A stretch of 13,742 bases of DNA from JBJXGC01 sp046154545 (GTDB lineage: Bacteria; Chloroflexota; Dehalococcoidia; Tepidiformales; Tepidiformaceae). Shown here in pieces: positions 5,884 to 13,016 of the stretch. The DNA lies in NCBI GenBank assembly GCA_046154545.1, contig JBJXGC010000053.1, positions 1-13,742 of the forward strand, given 5' to 3'. The stretch's first letter is position 1, and each line of letters begins with the position of its first letter. The notes beneath the pieces were generated by a model. The model saw only the letters and a list, made by a program, of their open reading frames with translations. It ran no database searches and had not been told where the DNA came from. Made by a program: the position numbers and the translations under genes.

Positions 5884-6726
5884 ATGACGGACAGAGTCGT
5901 ACTTATCACAGGGGCCACGCGCGGCATCGGCAAGGCGACGGCCCATGCCCTGGCGAAGCTCGGCGACACTGTCGTCGTCTCGGGCCGTGACCCGGCTCTG
6001 ACGGCGGCCACGGTGGCGGAGATCCGGGCGGCCAGCGGCAACGAGGCGGTCAGCGGGATGGTCGCGGACCTCGCCTCCCAGGTGGCGGTGCGGGGACTGG
6101 TGGCCGAGGTGCGCGAGAAGCTGCCGCGCCTCGATGTCCTTATTAACAACGCTGGCGGCATCTTCGACCGCCAGGTGACGGTGGATGGGCTGGAGCAGAC
6201 CTTCGCGGTGGACCATCTCGCGCCGTTCATCCTCACCAATGGCCTCCTCGACCTCCTCAAGGCGAGCGCCCCGGCGCGCGTGATCACGGTTAGTTCGGTG
6301 GCACACATGGGGGGCGCCATCAACTTCGACGACCTCCAGGGCGAACGGAAGTACCGGGCGATGGACGCCTATGCCCAGGCCAAGCTGGCGAACATCCTCT
6401 TCGCGAAGGAGCTGGCCCGGCGGCTGGAAGGGAGCGGCGTCACCTCCAACGCCGTCCACCCGGGGGCGGTCGCGACCGGGTTCGGGCGCGAAGGGCCGCG
6501 TTGGATGCGGCTCGGCGTGAAGCTCGTGAAGCCGTTCGAGATGAGCCCGGAGAAGTCGGCCCGCCAGCTCGTCTGGCTGGCCACGGCCCCGGAGCTGGCC
6601 ACCACGACCGGACAGTACTTCAGCGGTGGCAAAGTGAAGCCGGGCTCCCAGAAGTCGCGCGATATGGATGTCGCGGCGCGTCTCTGGGAGGTGAGCGAGG
6701 CGCTGGTGGCGACTCCAGCTGGCTGA
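5884..6726 (+). CDS. short-chain dehydrogenase/reductase, retinol-dehydrogenase-like
   Basis: A 280-residue classical SDR. It shows the Rossmann NAD(P) motif TGATRGIG (9-16), an Arg at 36 after the second strand (SGRDP) that favours NADP, the NNAGG motif (88-92), catalytic Ser in VSSVAH (136-141), Tyr163 and Lys167 in DAYAQAKLAN, and VHPGAVAT (191-198). The FDDLQGERKYRAMDAY stretch before the catalytic Tyr is typical of the RDH11-14/WW-domain-oxidoreductase-like SDRs. It reduces or oxidises an alcohol/carbonyl substrate that cannot be named. ATG at 5884 opens directly into the first strand; no good ribosome binding site is seen. It is divergent from the CoA-transferase, which may point to a common acyl or alcohol catabolic route (inference). 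Confidence 0.92.
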   Translation: MTDRVVLITGATRGIGKATAHALAKLGDTVVVSGRDPALTAATVAEIRAASGNEAVSGMVADLASQVAVRGLVAEVREKLPRLDVLINNAGGIFDRQVTVDGLEQTFAVDHLAPFILTNGLLDLLKASAPARVITVSSVAHMGGAINFDDLQGERKYRAMDAYAQAKLANILFAKELARRLEGSGVTSNAVHPGAVATGFGREGPRWMRLGVKLVKPFEMSPEKSARQLVWLATAPELATTTGQYFSGGKVKPGSQKSRDMDVAARLWEVSEALVATPAG

Positions 6727-6775
6727 CTCAAGCCGGCGCAGGCCACGGGTGCCTGAAGAATTGAACCCCGCCAGC

Positions 6776-6781
6776 TACACT
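6776..6781 (+). promoter_or_regulatory. -10-like hexamer, leaderless start of the 109-residue gene
   Basis: TACACT, 5 nt before the GTG at 6787, with no Shine-Dalgarno. TTGAAC at 6761 is too close to be its -35. Confidence 0.45.
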
Positions 6782-6786
6782 GAACC

Positions 6787-7116
6787 GTGCCAGAGCAGAC
6801 CTCCGGGGGAACCCGCATCCTCGCCAGCGTCATCGTCCCGCTCCGGCACAACGACGGCCGCGCGGTCTCTCGCCGGACGATCAAAACGCTCCGGCGTCGC
6901 CTCGTCGCCATCAGCGGGGGATACTCCGTCCAGCGGGTGCGTGGCGGATGGCTGCACGAGAGCCGAGTGTTCACGGACAACAGCGACCGATACGAAGCGT
7001 GGCTCCGTTCGTGGCGCGATGTCCCCGCATTCCTCGAACTGGTGGACTGGGCACGCGAGGCGCTGGATCAGGTCACGATGGGGATCAGCATCGCGGGCAT
7101 CCCCGAGGAGGTCTAG
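6787..7116 (+). CDS. small conserved-looking protein, function unknown
   Basis: A 109-residue basic soluble protein that I cannot assign to a named family. It opens with a beta-like stretch (RILASVIVPLRHNDGRAVSR, about 9-28), a basic helix (RRTIKTLRRRLVAISGG), a short beta hairpin (YSVQRVRGGWLHESRVFTDN) and a C-terminal helix and strand (FLELVDWAREALDQ; MGISIAGIPEEV). The compact alpha/beta layout without signal peptide or membrane helix suggests a cytosolic partner protein. GTG at 6787 follows a -10-like TACACT by 5 nt. It lies 67 nt upstream of the HTH-protein gene on the same strand, so the two probably form one unit. A toxin-antitoxin-like relation is possible but not shown by any motif. 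Confidence 0.75.
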   Translation: MPEQTSGGTRILASVIVPLRHNDGRAVSRRTIKTLRRRLVAISGGYSVQRVRGGWLHESRVFTDNSDRYEAWLRSWRDVPAFLELVDWAREALDQVTMGISIAGIPEEV

Positions 7117-7131
7117 AGGCAGCCCGGGCTC

Positions 7132-7161
7132 TTGCCGATCGTCGACACTGTATGGAATCAT
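7132..7161 (+). promoter_or_regulatory. possible internal promoter before the HTH gene
   Basis: TTGCCG (7132-7137) and AATCAT (7156-7161), 18 nt apart, match the sigma-70 consensus at four positions each. This would allow the HTH gene to be transcribed separately from the 109-residue gene. Weak call. Confidence 0.25.
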
Positions 7162-7170
7162 TTGTTACGC

Positions 7171-7175
7171 AGGAG
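7171..7175 (+). promoter_or_regulatory. Shine-Dalgarno of the HTH-protein gene
   Basis: AGGAG, 8 nt before ATG at 7184. It decides the start in favour of MLKTYVTLDNEV over longer upstream readings that overlap the 109-residue gene. Confidence 0.75.
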
Positions 7176-7183
7176 ATCGAGAA

Positions 7184-7687
7184 ATGCTGAAGACGTACGT
7201 CACGCTCGACAACGAGGTTCTGGACCTCTCGGCCTTAACGGAGGAAGAAGCCGGGCACCTGGACCGCGGTTGGAACGCTTTCCTGGCGCGTGCGGGGTAT
7301 TGGGAGGTTCAGAAGATAACGAAGCCGGCCGGTGGGTTTGTCTCACGGTCCCACTTCGAGTCACCACTCGGCCAGGCACTCCAGGACATCGAATACCGCG
7401 CCGGTATCCGTTCGGGGACGCTCGGCGCGGAGCCTGGAGACGACATCGATGCCGACCCCTTCCGGGACGAGGCTGTATCGGTGCCCGAAGCCGCGGCGGC
7501 CAAGGGCGTGACGGTCCGTGCTGTCCACAAGGCCATCGAACGCGGAGATCTCATCGCCTTTGGGCGGCCGGCACAGGTCTCGCGGCGGAGTCTCGAATCG
7601 TGGGCGGTCAGCCGTGGCCGTCAGCGAGCCGGGCGGGCCGCATCGAGCCGAGGTGCCCCCGCGACGCCAGCCAAAGTCTCGGCGTAG
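7184..7687 (+). CDS. helix-turn-helix (excisionase/MerR-like) DNA-binding protein
   Basis: A 167-residue two-part protein. Residues 1-80 form an acidic alpha-helical domain (VLDLSALTEEEAGHLDRGWN; HFESPLGQALQDIEYRAGIR) that I do not recognise. Residues 98-142 carry an excisionase-type HTH (VSVPEAAAAKGVTVRAVHKA, then IERGDLIAFGRPAQVSRRSLESW), as in HTH_17 proteins. The last 25 residues are a basic Ala/Arg/Ser tail. Start and ribosome binding site are clear. The pairing with an upstream small gene and the acidic-domain-plus-HTH layout resemble an antitoxin or operon autoregulator more than a phage excisionase; no integrase is near. It converges on the TAP peptidase gene. Function otherwise unknown. 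Confidence 0.82.
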   Translation: MLKTYVTLDNEVLDLSALTEEEAGHLDRGWNAFLARAGYWEVQKITKPAGGFVSRSHFESPLGQALQDIEYRAGIRSGTLGAEPGDDIDADPFRDEAVSVPEAAAAKGVTVRAVHKAIERGDLIAFGRPAQVSRRSLESWAVSRGRQRAGRAASSRGAPATPAKVSA

Positions 7688-7706
7688 AGCTGTTCTTCTC
7701 GGCTGG

Positions 7707-7731
7707 CGATGGTGGCCGCATACCGCCATCG
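7707..7731. terminator. hairpin between convergent genes
   Basis: A 9-bp stem (CGATGGTGG / CCGCCATCG, one G-T wobble) with a 7-nt loop lies in the 54-bp gap between the HTH gene stop (7687) and the TAP gene stop (7742). It has no following T-run, so it could be a bidirectional, non-canonical terminator. Confidence 0.4.
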
Positions 7732-7741
7732 TGGCGCGTGC

Positions 7742-9415
7742 TTACCGCCGGCGGACCGCCATCACCGTCGTCGTCACCACCGCCAGCCCGGCCGTCAGCC
7801 CGACCACAATCCAGACCCATGGCCGCCGTGTCGGGGTCGAAGGGACGTTGCTGTTCGGCGCGGGCTGGAAGGGCGGGGGTTGTGTCCCGGCGGGAGACGG
7901 CGCTGGACTCGCATTCGAGCCCGGCGCCGCGGGCGTCGCCGACTCCGTCGGGACGGCGGCCGGGATGGCGGAGGCGTTGCCGCAGGCCGTCCCGGGCGCG
8001 GGCGCCGTCAGCTCCACGAGGTAGCGGTTCACCGCTTTATCGATGCAGCCGTCCCTCCCGCCGTAGACCGTGTGACCTTCGCCGCCGTAGCTGAGGAGGA
8101 CGGCGCCGGGGAGCTGCTTGCTCACGGCCACGCCCCACTCGTACGGCGTGGCCGGGTCGCCGCTGGTGCTGACGACGAGGATGGGTGGCACGCCGGCGGC
8201 CCGCGGTGGCGCCAGGGCGTCGGGTTTCGCGGCCCAGAAGGCGCAGGTGAGCCCTGTCGCGACGGACGGCCCGAAGCGGGGCGCGGTTTGGGCGAAGCGG
8301 GCGGCGGCCGCCGGGAAGTCCGCGAAGCGCGTCGGCAGCTTCGAGAGCTCCTGATCGACGCAGTTGACGGCGACGTTCGCCTCCTGGACGTTCGCGTAGC
8401 CGCCGCCGGGGTCGCGTTGGAGGTAGCTGTCGGTGAGCTGGACGAGACGGCTGCCATCGCCGCCCAGGCCGGCCTCGATCGCGCGTTCGAGGCTGGACCA
8501 GCGGCTGGCGCTGTAGAGCGGCTCGATGAGGCCGATGAGCACCTCGCCGGGGCCGGCGGGCCGGTCGGCCGACTTCGAAGGGATGGGCGCCTCTTCCGCC
8601 TTGCGGAAGAGGTCATCGACCGCCCTGGCGGCGCCGCCCAGGCTCTCGAGGCGGCAGTTGGTCCGGTTGCAGTTGGCGATGAACGCCTCGAGGGCGCGGT
8701 CGAAGCCGGCGATCTGGGTGAGTGTGCGGTCGTCGGTCGAGAGCGCCAGGTCTACCGCGCCGTCGAGGACCATGGCCCGGACGTTCCCGGGGAACATGTC
8801 GGCGTAGACCTGGCCGATGACGGTGCCGTAGCTGTAGCCGAGGTAGGTGAGCTTGGCGTCGCCGAGGGCGGCGCGCATCCGGTCCATGTCGCGGGCGACG
8901 TTTTTCGTGCCGAGGAAGGGGAGGAGGGCGCTGTGCTTCGCCGCGCAGCCGTCGGCGAAGGCCTCGGTCTCGCGGGCGAGCGTGTCCCACTCGGACTGGC
9001 TGTCCGGGCTCGGATCGGCCGCGACCCACGCCTTCAGGTTGTCGTGGCAGACGATCGGTGTGCTTTCGCCGACCCCGCGCGGGTCGAAGCCGATGATGTC
9101 GAAGCGGTCGGTGATGTCGCTGCTGAGGCTTCCCGCCCAGGCCCGGACAAAATCGACGCCCGATCCGCCGGGCCCGCCCGGGTTGGTGAGCAGCGAGCCG
9201 ATCCGCTTCGCCGGGTCGCGGGCCGGCTGCCGGATCAGCGAGAGGTCGATCTGTCTGTCCGATGGGTCCGCGTAATCGAGCGGCACCGTGAAGGTCGCGC
9301 ACTCAAAGCGGCCGCCGCACTTGCTCCAGGAGATGGTGCCCTGGGCAGCGGCCGTCGTGGCGCCAATGGCGGCGACGGTGATAGCCAGGGCGGTGAGCAG
9401 GAGGGCGCGTTTCAT
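7742..9415 (-). CDS. secreted, membrane-anchored TAP-like alpha/beta-hydrolase peptidase
   Basis: A 557-residue S33-type tripeptidyl-aminopeptidase-like protein. The signal peptide is MKRALLLTALAITVAAIGAT with cleavage near the AAAQ at 22-25. The core has LLTNPGGPGGSG (75-86, oxyanion region), DPRGVGES (111-118) and the triad Ser195 (GYSYG), Asp420 (STSGDPATP) and His448 (GGEGHTVYGG), the last within the TAP C-terminal domain (PF08386). A Pro/Ser/Thr/Ala-rich stalk (about 487-531) leads to a membrane helix (WVWIVVGLTAGLAVVTTTVM) and RRR, so the catalytic part is held outside the cell. It probably trims short peptides or esters. The ATG at 9415 has AAGGA 5-6 nt upstream; an ATG at 9433 lacks a ribosome binding site and would spoil the signal peptide. 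It is divergent from the lipoprotein protease. Confidence 0.92.
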   Translation of the reverse strand: MKRALLLTALAITVAAIGATTAAAQGTISWSKCGGRFECATFTVPLDYADPSDRQIDLSLIRQPARDPAKRIGSLLTNPGGPGGSGVDFVRAWAGSLSSDITDRFDIIGFDPRGVGESTPIVCHDNLKAWVAADPSPDSQSEWDTLARETEAFADGCAAKHSALLPFLGTKNVARDMDRMRAALGDAKLTYLGYSYGTVIGQVYADMFPGNVRAMVLDGAVDLALSTDDRTLTQIAGFDRALEAFIANCNRTNCRLESLGGAARAVDDLFRKAEEAPIPSKSADRPAGPGEVLIGLIEPLYSASRWSSLERAIEAGLGGDGSRLVQLTDSYLQRDPGGGYANVQEANVAVNCVDQELSKLPTRFADFPAAAARFAQTAPRFGPSVATGLTCAFWAAKPDALAPPRAAGVPPILVVSTSGDPATPYEWGVAVSKQLPGAVLLSYGGEGHTVYGGRDGCIDKAVNRYLVELTAPAPGTACGNASAIPAAVPTESATPAAPGSNASPAPSPAGTQPPPFQPAPNSNVPSTPTRRPWVWIVVGLTAGLAVVTTTVMAVRRR

Positions 9416-9550
9416 GCTGTTCCTTCGTACCATATCGGCGGTTTAGGGTGGGTCTGAACCGGCGGCGGCCACGGCCTTGCGCCCATCCCCGGCGCGGGAA
9501 ATAGTGAGTGGGCTGAGCGGTCCGGTTCCGCCTCGGCAAATCTCGTGTGG

Positions 9551-10828
9551 ATGCGCTGCGTGTCACCTGTCCCCGGGCGCCTGCTGATGGCCCTCTCTGG
9601 CGCGGTGGTCGCGGGCTGTGCGCTCCTCGGCCGGGCCGCGAGCGAGGGCATCGCAGCCGGCGACGGTTTCGCGCCCCGTTCATTCGACCTCAGCGCTGGC
9701 CCGGCTGCGGAGCGCATCCGGGACGATGTGGAGGGCGTCGCGCCCGTCACCACCGCCACCATCTTCGGCGCCGACGATCGCGTCCCGGTCGATGACACGT
9801 CGGTCGCCCCCTGGCGCGGCGTTACCTATCTCCTGATGTACACCGAAGGGGAGGTGCCGTTCGGGCGGTGCACCGGCACGATGCTCAGCCCGACACTGGT
9901 GCTCACAGCGGCCCACTGCCTCTACGACGAGGGGGTTGCGGTCAGCTCGGTGGTGGTGGCGCCCGGGGCCGACCCGGCCGCGCGCCCGGTGGTCTTCGCC
10001 ACAGCGACCCGTTTCAGTGTGCCCGAGGGCTGGGTCTCCGGGCAGCGTGCGCCGTTCGACTTCGCCCTCGTCCACCTTGAGCCCGGGGCGTTCGCCGGCC
10101 TCGACCCGTATCCGCGGCTCATGCTGGCGCCCGGCTCGGTGCTCGAACAGCCGGGCACGTTCATCGCCACCGCGGGCTACCCGGCCGACAGCGCCCGGCT
10201 GACGATGATGGCGACGCAGACCATGGATTTCGCCTTCGACGGCCGGTTCATCGTGAGCCGGCTGGATGCGGTCCCGGGGCAGAGCGGGTCGCCGATCCTG
10301 CTCCTGGATAGGGCCGGACAGCCCCTGGGCATCGTGGGTATCCTCACCCGTGAACGCGACGACGAAAACCTCGGCGTCCGAATCAGCGAGGAGGTCGTCG
10401 CAGCCCTCGCCGGTTTCTGTAGCGGTGATGGCTGCGCAATCGACCCCGTCCGTCCGCCGTCTGCCTACACGGTGACTGAACGCGGCTTTTGCAGGGCACT
10501 CATCGGCTGCGGCGACCACGCGGGGGAACCGTTGTTGGCCGGACAGCCCGCCGGCTTCGCATTCACGATTTCGCCGCGACCGCTGCGCACCGTGACGACG
10601 CGGGCCTTCATCGACGGAGTGGCCTACGGTGAGACCCGTTGGGCCGGGCCGTATGCCGCGGCGGAAGTGTTCGCGAGCGGCGTCGCCAAGGCGCCGGCCC
10701 CGGGGGCGCTCGTGGTCGAGGTTTGGGTGGGCGACGAGCTGGCCGGCTTCGTGACCTCGCGGATCGTCAACGCGCCACACCTCCTGCTCGGCTTCGGGGC
10801 CTGGGCGCCGATCGTGGTCCGGGAGTAG
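9551..10828 (+). CDS. V8/trypsin-like serine protease, probable lipoprotein
   Basis: A 425-residue exported chymotrypsin-fold protease (S1 clan, V8/glutamyl-endopeptidase-like). The N-terminus PGRLLMALSGAVVAGC resembles a lipoprotein signal peptide, with VAGC as lipobox and Cys23 as lipidated residue (inference). The triad is His122 (LVLTAAHC), Asp170 (APFDFALVHL) and Ser245 (VPGQSGSPI). Cys107 and Cys123 bracket His122 like the usual disulfide. From about 288 on, a Cys-containing segment and a beta-rich C-terminal domain (to residue 425) follow; I do not recognise this domain. ATG at 9551 was preferred to GTG at 9545; neither has a ribosome binding site. Its stop is 7 nt from the stop of the convergent MFS gene, so no separate terminator fits between them. 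Confidence 0.88.
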   Translation: MRCVSPVPGRLLMALSGAVVAGCALLGRAASEGIAAGDGFAPRSFDLSAGPAAERIRDDVEGVAPVTTATIFGADDRVPVDDTSVAPWRGVTYLLMYTEGEVPFGRCTGTMLSPTLVLTAAHCLYDEGVAVSSVVVAPGADPAARPVVFATATRFSVPEGWVSGQRAPFDFALVHLEPGAFAGLDPYPRLMLAPGSVLEQPGTFIATAGYPADSARLTMMATQTMDFAFDGRFIVSRLDAVPGQSGSPILLLDRAGQPLGIVGILTRERDDENLGVRISEEVVAALAGFCSGDGCAIDPVRPPSAYTVTERGFCRALIGCGDHAGEPLLAGQPAGFAFTISPRPLRTVTTRAFIDGVAYGETRWAGPYAAAEVFASGVAKAPAPGALVVEVWVGDELAGFVTSRIVNAPHLLLGFGAWAPIVVRE

Positions 10829-10835
10829 CGCGTCC

Positions 10836-12092
10836 CTAGGCCAGCCGCCGCACGGGCCGCAGGAAGAGCACACAGAAGAGGCCGATGGCGGCGAACACGG
10901 CGCCGCTGATGATCACGGAGGCGCGTGGGTCCCAGAAGTTCGAGACGAGGCCGGAGTGGAAGAAGCCAAGCGGCGTCGAGATGGCGAAGGCGAGGCTCGA
11001 CATGCTCATCACCCGGCCGAGCATCTCCGGGCTCGACTCCTCTTGCATCAGCGGCGTCACCATATTGATGAAGACAGCGGCCGAGAGGCCCCACGGCACC
11101 ATGAGTGCGAGGGAAAGCCAGATGTTCCCGCTTGCCCCGTAGGCGATGAAGATGAGCCCGCCCGCGATCGGCGAGGCGCAGAGGACGAGTCCGCGGCGGC
11201 TCATGCGGATGGTGGTCAGCGCCATAGAACCCACCAGGACGCCGAGACCGAAGCCGCCCGAGAGGAAGCCGATATAGCGGTCGCCGCGATGCAGCACGTC
11301 CTGGACGAGCCCGACGGCCGTCACCCGGAAGGGGCCGATGAGCAAGAGCCCGGGCAGGAGCTGCATGAACAGCAGCGCCTTTAGCACCGTGTGGCCGCGG
11401 ACGTAGGAGATGCCGTCGGCGAGGTCGCGGAAGACGCTCTTGCCCGTCGGGACCGGTTTCGGCACATGCACCCGGGTCGCGAGGAGTGCCCCCACGAGGA
11501 GAAAGATGACCTCCGCCGAAAACGCCACCGTGAGGCTGAAGAAGTCGGCCAGGATGCCGCCAGCGGCCGGCCCCAGCAGTTGAAAGGCGGCCATGAAGGC
11601 GACCGTGTTCAGGATGATGCCGTTCTGGAGCTGGGGCCGGGGCAGGATCTGGGCGGGCATACTTCCCCGCGCTGGCTGGCCGAACGCATCGAGCGCGCCT
11701 ATGACGGCGCCGAGGACGAAGACGGGCCAGATAAGGCTGATGTCCGCGCCGGTGAGGAGCACGTAGGCGAGCGAGACGAAGGCGGCGCTGAACCAGACCC
11801 GCGTCATGATCCGGCCGCGCTGGAAGCGGTCGGCGGCCACGCCGCCAGCGAGCATCAGCACTGCGGCCGGCACGGCCTGGGCGATCAGGGCGAGGGCGAT
11901 CAGGAATTCCCGGTCGCCGCTGGCCACGCGGTCGCGGATGAAAAGGGGCACGCTCACGACCTGGATGCCCACGCCCATCGCCCCACAGACGACGGCCGCG
12001 AAGTACCAGCGGTAGGCCGGCGTGGCGAACGGATTGCGGGTCGCGCCCGGGTCGGTGGCGGCCTGGGGAGCGGTGGTCTCGAGTTCCGTCAC
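10836..12092 (-). CDS. MFS transporter, EntS/MFS_3-like exporter
   Basis: A 418-residue polytopic membrane protein with about 12 hydrophobic helices in two halves, separated by the charged loop near VHVPKPVPTGKSVFRDLADG. The N-terminal region (FATPAYRWYFAAVVCGAMGV, AGGVAADRFQRGRIM) and FGQPARGSMPAQILPRPQL correspond to MFS_3 (PF05977) family members such as enterobactin exporter EntS and macrolide-efflux-like proteins. Drug or metabolite efflux by proton antiport is expected; substrate unknown. The GTG at 12092 follows a -10-like TAAAGT by 8 nt; longer readings run back into REP-repeat DNA and are rejected. No dedicated regulator is adjacent. Confidence 0.9.
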   Translation of the reverse strand: MTELETTAPQAATDPGATRNPFATPAYRWYFAAVVCGAMGVGIQVVSVPLFIRDRVASGDREFLIALALIAQAVPAAVLMLAGGVAADRFQRGRIMTRVWFSAAFVSLAYVLLTGADISLIWPVFVLGAVIGALDAFGQPARGSMPAQILPRPQLQNGIILNTVAFMAAFQLLGPAAGGILADFFSLTVAFSAEVIFLLVGALLATRVHVPKPVPTGKSVFRDLADGISYVRGHTVLKALLFMQLLPGLLLIGPFRVTAVGLVQDVLHRGDRYIGFLSGGFGLGVLVGSMALTTIRMSRRGLVLCASPIAGGLIFIAYGASGNIWLSLALMVPWGLSAAVFINMVTPLMQEESSPEMLGRVMSMSSLAFAISTPLGFFHSGLVSNFWDPRASVIISGAVFAAIGLFCVLFLRPVRRLA

Positions 12093-12100
12093 AGCCAGCG

Positions 12101-12106
12101 ACTTTA
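12101..12106 (-). promoter_or_regulatory. -10-like hexamer of the MFS gene
   Basis: TAAAGT on the minus strand, 8 nt before GTG at 12092, with no Shine-Dalgarno between. It fits the leaderless pattern and fixes the MFS start. Confidence 0.5.
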
Positions 12107-12137
12107 CAGGAATCGTGGCACGGAGGCCGCGCAGACT

Positions 12138-12170
12138 GTAGCCGCGGCCGTCCCGGCCGCTGGGGTCCGC
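12138..12170 (+). repeat. REP element A (forward)
   Basis: GTAGCC head, 7-bp perfect stem GCGGCCG / CGGCCGC (12144-12160) around TCC, then TGGGGTCCGC. It is the first element of the gene-free stretch 12093-12439, which consists mostly of such elements; 12171-12206 shows nothing else. Confidence 0.85.
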
Positions 12171-12206
12171 GAGACGGTCAGGCGATCCGTGCCTCGGAAC
12201 GGCGTA

Positions 12207-12238
12207 CGGCATTCAGCGACCCCGAGGGTCGCGGCTAC
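12207..12238 (-). repeat. REP element B (inverted)
   Basis: Minus-strand GTAGCC head, perfect 7-bp stem GCGACCC / GGGTCGC around TCG, then TGAATGCCG. Several stem pairs differ from elements A and D by compensating changes, so the hairpin rather than the sequence is conserved. With A it forms an inverted pair (BIME-like). Confidence 0.82.
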
Positions 12239-12265
12239 AGCGAATGCGGCCCCGTCCCGGTCCGC

Positions 12266-12298
12266 GTAGCCGTGGCCGTCAAGGCCACTGGGTTCCGC
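12266..12298 (+). repeat. REP element C (forward)
   Basis: GTAGCC head, stem GTGGCC / GGCCAC around GTCAA (seventh pair lost), then TGGGTTCCGC. The following sequence (CTAGCTCCGACAC at 12306) is repeated after element D, so C and D lie in a roughly 73-bp tandem unit. Confidence 0.88.
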
Positions 12299-12338
12299 AA
12301 GGCGGCTAGCTCCGACACTCCGTGCGCACTACTCCGCC

Positions 12339-12371
12339 GTAGCCGTGGCCGTCGCGGCCACTGGATTCCGC
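12339..12371 (+). repeat. REP element D (forward)
   Basis: GTAGCC head, perfect 7-bp stem GTGGCCG / CGGCCAC around TCG, then TGGATTCCGC. All 33 bases are identical to inverted element E at 12952-12984, on the far side of the transposase gene. The rest of its tandem unit runs to about 12411 and includes a stem-less TGGATTCCGC (12403-12412). Confidence 0.92.
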
Positions 12372-12439
12372 GTGACGGGCTAGCTCCGACACGCCGTGCC
12401 CAGTGGATTCCGCCGAGTACGCGGCGTACCCTCCCTCGC

Positions 12440-12928
12440 GTGCCGGGCGTACCTTTTCCGAAACGAATCCGCCTTACCCCGGCCGTGTACGCCGATCGTG
12501 AATGCACCTTTCACCTGGTGCTCCGTGCGCGGACGGGCACGGCACCGTTTCGCGACCCGGCGACGGCCACCCTGCTGTGGTCCATCGTCGAACAGCAGAA
12601 CGCCCGCGGCCGAGTGACGCTCCTGGCCGCCTGCTTGATGCCCGACCATCTCCATCTTCTGGCGAAGCCCGACGAAGACGACCTCGTCCGCTGGTGCAAC
12701 TCCTTCAAGTCGTTCACAGCGCATGCGTGTCACGGGTTGGGTCAGCAAGGTTCGCTGTGGCAGCCATCGTTTTACGACCGTGCCATCCAGGGCGCCCACG
12801 AGTTCGAGGAGACACTCAAGTACATCTGGGACAACCCGGCGGCTGCGGGGCTCCTCGAGAGTGGCGGGACGTGGCCCTGGCGTGCAACCTGGCTTGACCC
12901 GGACGGGGCGGCGTCGACGGGCAATTGA
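12440..12928 (+). CDS. rayT: REP-associated tyrosine transposase (RAYT, Y1 HUH family)
   Basis: A 162-residue single-strand transposase of the IS200-related Y1 HUH class. The HUH metal site is His70-Leu-His72 in CLMPDHLHLLAKP. The catalytic Tyr128 lies in LKYIWDNPAAAGLL, matching the YIxxNPxxxGL signature of RAYTs, preceded by SLWQPSFYDRAI. The length fits the family. RAYTs nick and move REP hairpins headed by GTAG and seldom behave as true insertion sequences. Such hairpins flank this gene on both sides, in inverted orientation. GTG at 12440 places the start just beyond the upstream REPs and before the FHLVLRA strand; a longer reading from 12272 would translate REP DNA. No ribosome binding site is seen, so the start is uncertain by a few codons. 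Confidence 0.9.
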   Translation: MPGVPFPKRIRLTPAVYADRECTFHLVLRARTGTAPFRDPATATLLWSIVEQQNARGRVTLLAACLMPDHLHLLAKPDEDDLVRWCNSFKSFTAHACHGLGQQGSLWQPSFYDRAIQGAHEFEETLKYIWDNPAAAGLLESGGTWPWRATWLDPDGAASTGN

Positions 12929-12951
12929 GAGGTGGATCGCCTCGGGGCCGT

Positions 12952-12984
12952 GCGGAATCCAGTGGCCGCGACGGCCACGGCTAC
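12952..12984 (-). repeat. REP element E (inverted, downstream of RAYT)
   Basis: A perfect 33-nt inverted copy of element D, starting 24 nt after the transposase stop. D and E bracket the gene as facing elements, the arrangement usual for REP/RAYT loci. Confidence 0.92.
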
Positions 12985-13016
12985 GGGTGAGGTACGCGCG
13001 TTGCGCCAGGGTGTGC

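Noticed and set aside
5814..6323. Upstream extension of the CoA-transferase reading frame
   Set aside because: It lies antisense to the SDR coding sequence, and the family core begins right after the GTG at 5813.
6739..6755. CAGGC / GCCTG hairpin after the SDR gene as a terminator
   Set aside because: The stem is only 5 bp with a 7-nt loop and no T-run; this is common by chance at this G+C content.
9416..9433. Alternative ATG at 9433 for the TAP peptidase
   Set aside because: It has no ribosome binding site and adds six polar residues before the signal peptide, while AAGGA lies at proper distance from the ATG at 9415.
7709..9457. Long open frame on the plus strand opposite the TAP peptidase gene (582 codons)
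   Set aside because: It is antisense to a gene with complete signal peptide, triad and anchor. Its translation is low-complexity Arg/Gly/Ala/Asp without motifs, the usual shadow frame in high-G+C DNA.
12272..12439. N-terminal extension of the transposase
   Set aside because: It translates REP elements C and D and their linkers, giving an Arg/Pro-rich segment absent from the family; GTG at 12440 gives a normal-length protein.
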